From: Promethearchaeota archaeon
GTDB taxonomy: Archaea; Asgardarchaeota; Lokiarchaeia; Sigyniarchaeales; SOKP01
DNA: 64,000 bases
Direction of reading: 5' to 3'
Assembly (NCBI GenBank): GCA_019058445.1
Contig: JAHPZA010000003.1
Span: forward strand, 62,001 to 126,000
Shown here: positions 60,435 to 64,000 of the stretch, in pieces
How the letters are laid out: the number at the start of each line of letters is the position of its first letter
Numbering within the stretch: position 1 is the first letter of the stretch
Program-made: the position numbers and the translations under genes
Notes under the pieces: generated by a model
What the model was told of the DNA's origin: nothing
Seen by the model: only the letters and a program-made list of their open reading frames with translations
Database searches by the model: none

Positions 60435-61838
60435 ATGACAAAAAATATTATTAAATCACTAATATTAAGCATTTTCGATGATGAGGGACCTACACCGAAA
60501 ATCTTTTGGCCTGAAAATTTGGATGAGGGTGCCAGACTTTTAATCGCTACTAAAACAATTAGCCTACTTATGGGTGATGTCATTTATCAAAATGGAGATA
60601 CTATCGATGATATAAATTATTTTGGGGTCCTTCCTTTCCCAGACTTAGGATTAAAAGCATTAACTTACTTCTTTTTAATCGCAGATGAAAATGCACGTGG
60701 AAATGCTATGGCTTCGACAATAACAGTTTTAATTGATGAGGAAAAATCAACCTTCTTTTATGAGAATATGAAATATTTGAGAGTGATAATTGATAAATCT
60801 GCTACAGAGATCCAAAATTGTGAAAAGGTTGAGGAATACCAAACCATTATGAATGCTCTAAGAGAGGAATTATTTGCCTTTTGTAATGACTTAAAAGATC
60901 CTTTTTCTTCACAAAGAAAAATCAAAGTGGTACTTGTTGGATTGGATAGAGCCGGTAAGACAAGTTTTCTCTTTGGAGTTAAGAAAAAATATTCTGAAAT
61001 CATAAAAACTTTACCCACTAAGGGAGTAGAGAGATCTGAAGAGACTATTTTTGAGGAACAAAATTCTCATATTTCAATATGGGATTTAGGAGGTCAAAAA
61101 AGATATCGTGAAAAATACCTGGAACAAAGCAAACTCTATCTTTATAATATAGATTTATTATTTTATCTAATTGATATTCAAGATTTTAGGAGAATGATGG
61201 ATTCAGTAGAACTTTTTTCAAATATCATTGAATCTTTGAAGGAACTAGATGAATACCCTCCGATTGTTATATGCTTGAATAAATACGATCCTGATATTAA
61301 AGGCACTGAAGAAATTAATAAAAATGTTGAAATAATTACATCTCAAATTGAAAGAAAAGCCGAAAAATTTTTCATTAAAATTTTTAAGACTTCCATCTTT
61401 GACTATTGGTCTCTCATTTCAGCATATTCTTACGGACTTTCTCAGTTGAGTCCCAATAGAGATTTCTTTAAAAATAGATTGAAAATATTTGCTGATAATA
61501 CTGATGCTGATGCATTATTATTACTAAATGAGAATGGTATAATCTTGTCCAGCTATTCCAAGAAGGAGATTCCAAGCAAGGTTTTCGAGATTTCTGCTCC
61601 ACACTTTCAGACTCTATATAAAACATTTAAAGAATTTCAACTTTTAAAAAATGATTATATTATCTCGTCTGGTTTGAAAACAGATTCAAAAAACATTATT
61701 TTTAAAAAAATTCAAGTTAATAAATATACTTTATATTTACTATTGTTCATGGAAGAGTACCATAGCATTGAGAAAATCGAAAAATTTTTACCAAATTTTT
61801 CCAATATTCTGACAGAACTAATAAGTTCTTACATTTAA
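60435..61838 (+). CDS. Longin-like / Arf-like GTPase / roadblock-like three-domain protein, second copy
   Basis: This is a 467-residue protein with the layout of the 504-residue protein at 39060-40574. The longin-like domain covers 5-120 (LILSIFDDEGPTPKIFWP). The Arf/Gtr-type GTPase covers 160-345 with GLDRAGKTS (169-177), PTKG (194-197), WDLGGQ (216-221) and an intact NKYD (282-285). The roadblock/longin-like domain covers 350-467 (ALLLLNENGIILSSYSKKE). Shared SPNR after the GTPase core (YGLSQLSPNR versus SGISKLSPNR) supports common descent of the whole three-domain chain. It is followed on the same strand by another longin-like gene. Confidence 0.85.
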   Translation: MTKNIIKSLILSIFDDEGPTPKIFWPENLDEGARLLIATKTISLLMGDVIYQNGDTIDDINYFGVLPFPDLGLKALTYFFLIADENARGNAMASTITVLIDEEKSTFFYENMKYLRVIIDKSATEIQNCEKVEEYQTIMNALREELFAFCNDLKDPFSSQRKIKVVLVGLDRAGKTSFLFGVKKKYSEIIKTLPTKGVERSEETIFEEQNSHISIWDLGGQKRYREKYLEQSKLYLYNIDLLFYLIDIQDFRRMMDSVELFSNIIESLKELDEYPPIVICLNKYDPDIKGTEEINKNVEIITSQIERKAEKFFIKIFKTSIFDYWSLISAYSYGLSQLSPNRDFFKNRLKIFADNTDADALLLLNENGIILSSYSKKEIPSKVFEISAPHFQTLYKTFKEFQLLKNDYIISSGLKTDSKNIIFKKIQVNKYTLYLLLFMEEYHSIEKIEKFLPNFSNILTELISSYI

Positions 61839-61940
61839 GAATTATAAATATTCTATTCCATTCCTTTTAAGATTCGATTCTAATGAAAAGGAGATAATGA
61901 AGAATTTTATTAACATTTATAATTAGGATACATTATTATT

Positions 61941-62621
61941 ATGTTAAAAAGTATTTTTGGAATAGTTCTAATCTTGATCTACAAAGTTTATTTAATAGAT
62001 GCTGATAATGGAATATCTTTATTGGAATTCACCTTTAAGGAATTTAAAAAATCCGTCTCAACAATACAAGATGAAATTTTGGCGGCTTTTTTTAGTGTAA
62101 TAAACAGGATGATTGATGATGTTCAAGAAGGTATGGCAAAAGGAAGAAGGGTCAATGAAATGACTCGAGTTGTTGAATCTGAGGAATCAACGATAGTTAT
62201 ATATTTTCATCCCTTATCCAGAGTACTTTTTTGCTCCATATCTGATGCTGATGATGATGTTGAGAAACTTAAGCGTTGCATCCACAAAATAGGGAACCGT
62301 TTTTGGAAGAAACATCAAAGTGATCTTAAAGTGTATAGAACAACAACCGAAAAGCATAGATTTAAGGCTTATAAGGCCGAAATTGAGAATTTAAGCCTTG
62401 GAGGGCGGATTGCAGAAGTGTTTCCTAAAGTATTAATCATGAAATCTGTGCTCGATAAAATCTTGAGTATGGGTATGATTAATGAGTTTGAACTCAAAGT
62501 TGCTTTACAATGTAACGGGGAAAACTCTCCTCTTAAAATTTCAAGGTTATTAGAAAAATCCAGAAATGAAATCAATGATGTTCTTAAAAAACTACAGGAA
62601 TTAGATATTATAAGAATGTAA
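61941..62621 (+). CDS. Longin-like domain with C-terminal winged helix
   Basis: This is a 226-residue protein. Residues 1-125 follow the Asgard longin-like pattern (VYLIDADNGISLLEFTFKEF, IVIYFHPLSRVLFCSISDA, FWKKHQSDLKVY). Residues 160-226 look like a winged-helix domain (LKISRLLEKSRNEINDVLKKLQELDIIRM), as in DNA-binding or ESCRT-II/TRAPP-type adaptors. It lies 102 bp after the GTPase gene on the same strand, so a functional link is plausible. Whether the winged helix binds DNA or protein cannot be told. Confidence 0.6.
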   Translation: MLKSIFGIVLILIYKVYLIDADNGISLLEFTFKEFKKSVSTIQDEILAAFFSVINRMIDDVQEGMAKGRRVNEMTRVVESEESTIVIYFHPLSRVLFCSISDADDDVEKLKRCIHKIGNRFWKKHQSDLKVYRTTTEKHRFKAYKAEIENLSLGGRIAEVFPKVLIMKSVLDKILSMGMINEFELKVALQCNGENSPLKISRLLEKSRNEINDVLKKLQELDIIRM

Positions 62622-62752
62622 TTCCTATTCTCAGAATTGTAACTTTTATTGATTTTCAAAAAAAAGATTAATTCTCAGTTTGAAATTAGTAAAAATTAAA
62701 AATTTTCATTATTTATCTTAATAAATTATTCACAGATTATTTGGTATTAAAT

Positions 62753-63490
62753 ATGGAAAAAACTGAAGATACTAAAATTCAACTGCTACCAATTGTTAAA
62801 TCCCCATCAAGGGAAGCTCAATTACGAAAAGGAAGAGGATTTTCCTTAGGTGAAATAAAAGCAGCAGAAAAAACTATCCAAATGATTAGAACTTCAGGGA
62901 TAAAAATAGATTTTCTAAGAAGATCAGTTCTTCAATCAAATATAGAACAATTAAAAGAGTTAAAGGCTCCGGTTAGGAAAGGAAAGAAAAGATCACCTTT
63001 TGTTCGGAGAGAAAAGAAAGTCAGAGTAAGAACAAAGAAGGTTAAAAAGAAGAAAGTAAAACCAGTTAAAACAGCTGAACCCCTCCCGGAAAAACCAGTT
63101 GAGGCTGCTAAGATACCTAAACAAAAAGTTAAATCCACAATTAAGAAAAAGCAAATTCCAAAAGTCAAAGTAGAGGAAGAGACAATAGAAAAAGAAAAAG
63201 TAGCACCTATAGTTGAAGAAAAACCAAAAGAAAAAAAGAAATCTAAAAAGAAAGAAAAGGAGAAACCTAAGAAAGAAAAGATTAAAGAAGAAGAGAAAGG
63301 AACTCCCTTAACAGAATTATCTGGTTTAGGAAATGCGACAGTTAAGAAATTCAATGAAGTCGGTGTTAATACAATAGAAGAATTAATAAAAGAAAATCCA
63401 GAAGAATTAGCTATGATCATATCTGGGGTTTCTGAGGATAGAATAAAAAAATGGATTAATGAGAGTAAAGAGTTATTAAATCATTCTTAA
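62753..63490 (+). CDS. rpl13e: Ribosomal protein eL13-like N-terminus fused to a helix-hairpin-helix domain
   Basis: This is a 245-residue protein from the ATG at 62753; a TTG four codons upstream is less likely. Residues 20-75 match eL13: LRKGRGFSLGEIKAAEKTI, IRTSGIKIDFLRRSVLQSNI and EQLKELKAPVRKG. Residues 78-185 are a highly charged Lys/Glu/Pro linker. Residues 190-245 form a helix-hairpin-helix unit (LTELSGLGNATVKKFNEVGV, then a second hairpin). eL13 is a large-subunit ribosomal protein of eukaryotes and some archaea, usually much shorter in archaea. The fused helix-hairpin-helix domain suggests added nucleic-acid contact. Confidence 0.82.
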   Translation: MEKTEDTKIQLLPIVKSPSREAQLRKGRGFSLGEIKAAEKTIQMIRTSGIKIDFLRRSVLQSNIEQLKELKAPVRKGKKRSPFVRREKKVRVRTKKVKKKKVKPVKTAEPLPEKPVEAAKIPKQKVKSTIKKKQIPKVKVEEETIEKEKVAPIVEEKPKEKKKSKKKEKEKPKKEKIKEEEKGTPLTELSGLGNATVKKFNEVGVNTIEELIKENPEELAMIISGVSEDRIKKWINESKELLNHS

Positions 63491-63674
63491 AGTTTTTAAC
63501 CTAATTTTCATCTCTATTTTTTTAAACATGTATTATTGGTGTTCAGCTACCACTTACAGAACCACTCATTTTATTATAAAAAGATGAACAAAACCATAAT
63601 TTTAAATTTATGAAATATATAAATCAATAAATAAAGAGTATGAGAAAGACTACACGAGTAAAATAGAGTTCAAA

Positions 63675-64000
63675 ATGCAAAAGAATTATTATGTTTATGA
63701 AAAACCAGAACTAAATTTTATCATTTACAAATTACCTATTTGGTTTAAAGAATCTTCTTATGAAGGCGATGAGAAAAAAGGAACTATTTTTTTTAATTCT
63801 TATAATGAATTTGATGAAATTTATGGAAGTAATGCAAAAATAGAAATTAATATTTCAGAGAAAGAAAGATTAGACTTTTATCATCCAAAAGAAGTTCAGG
63901 AATCTATTAATTTATACAATGCCATTAACGTTGTTGTCACAAAAAAAGAACGAACATGGTTAAACAGCCATGAATTTACATACTGGTTCGGAAATAGAAG
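63675..64000 (+). CDS. Uncharacterised protein, C-terminal part beyond the window
   Basis: The frame is open from ATG 63675 to the right edge (108 codons) with a stop in frame just upstream. The protein begins MQKNYYVYEKPELNFIIYKL and is rich in aromatic and charged residues, with no signal peptide and no recognisable motif in the visible part. The 184-bp spacer from the eL13-like gene suggests its own promoter. I do not recognise the family. Confidence 0.6.
   Translation, partial: MQKNYYVYEKPELNFIIYKLPIWFKESSYEGDEKKGTIFFNSYNEFDEIYGSNAKIEINISEKERLDFYHPKEVQESINLYNAINVVVTKKERTWLNSHEFTYWFGNR

Noticed and set aside
62932..63420. A 162-codon minus-strand open frame rich in Phe and Ser
   Set aside because: It is the antisense of the Lys/Glu-rich linker of the eL13-like gene, a usual artefact of such composition.
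1..64000. tRNA, rRNA, CRISPR arrays or insertion sequences
   Set aside because: No T-loop-like tRNA ends, no rRNA-like GC-rich blocks, no regularly spaced repeats and no transposase genes were recognised. Only short tandem repeats of two units were found.

Overview
The window is about 64 kb of AT-rich DNA with closely packed, mostly intron-free genes. The gene content points to an Asgard archaeon (Promethearchaeota), most like the Lokiarchaeia-type lineages. The evidence is a TATA-binding protein, an MtrH-type methyltransferase, a UPF0147 protein, a ribosomal protein eL13 homologue, an archaeosortase, and above all seven small Ras/Arf-type GTPase genes with many longin- or roadblock-like domains. 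This is inferred from protein families read by eye; no rRNA or tRNA gene was seen to confirm it.

Layout. 1-2.8 kb: a left-edge-truncated acyl-CoA synthetase-like gene, diverging from two adjacent ferredoxin-type Fe-S proteins. 2.8-9.6 kb (minus strand): a longin-like protein, a longin-coiled coil-Rab-like GTPase, a PAS histidine kinase with a five-cysteine sensor, UPF0147 and PEP synthase. 9.8-13.0 kb: small membrane proteins, including two paralogues, one of which has an apparently damaged 5' end. A 0.6-kb hairpin-containing gap also lies here. 13.1-14.8 kb: a methyltransferase and a roadblock-like protein.

14.8-30.9 kb is the centre of the window: a 15-gene minus-strand chemosensory locus. 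It holds cheA, two cheW-type proteins (one a CheW-CheC-CheC fusion), two cheY, two cheB, cheC, cheD and cheR. Interleaved are a gelsolin-like protein, a roadblock-GTPase fusion, a longin-like protein, a protein with repeated adhesin-like beta-sandwiches but no export signal, and an unknown protein. The two halves of the locus begin at nearly identical promoter-region sequences. No methyl-accepting receptor and no archaellum gene is present, so the output could be something other than swimming, for example the actin cytoskeleton or cell polarity. That is inference.

31-47 kb: a macrodomain protein, a secreted beta-helix protein, a YkgJ-type cysteine protein, an M42 aminopeptidase, TBP, archaeosortase, nitroreductase, MtrH, a three-domain Arf-like GTPase, a methanogenesis-marker-2-like protein, and a plus-strand run with an ACT protein, a 57-residue zinc ribbon, homoserine dehydrogenase, a LOG-like protein, a ClC channel and threonine synthase. 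The homoserine dehydrogenase and threonine synthase act in the same pathway (threonine).

47-64 kb: a second GTPase-rich region. It contains a longin-GTPase-longin-PAS-PAS-PAS protein, tandem Arf-like GTPases followed by a zinc ribbon-roadblock protein, a PD-(D/E)XK nuclease-like protein, a 758-residue orphan, a SagB-like oxidoreductase, a GNAT acetyltransferase, an NrdD-like protein without its glycyl-radical end, another longin-GTPase-roadblock protein, a longin-winged helix protein and an eL13-helix-hairpin-helix fusion. A truncated unknown gene lies at the right edge. No insertion sequence, CRISPR array, prophage or replication origin was recognised.
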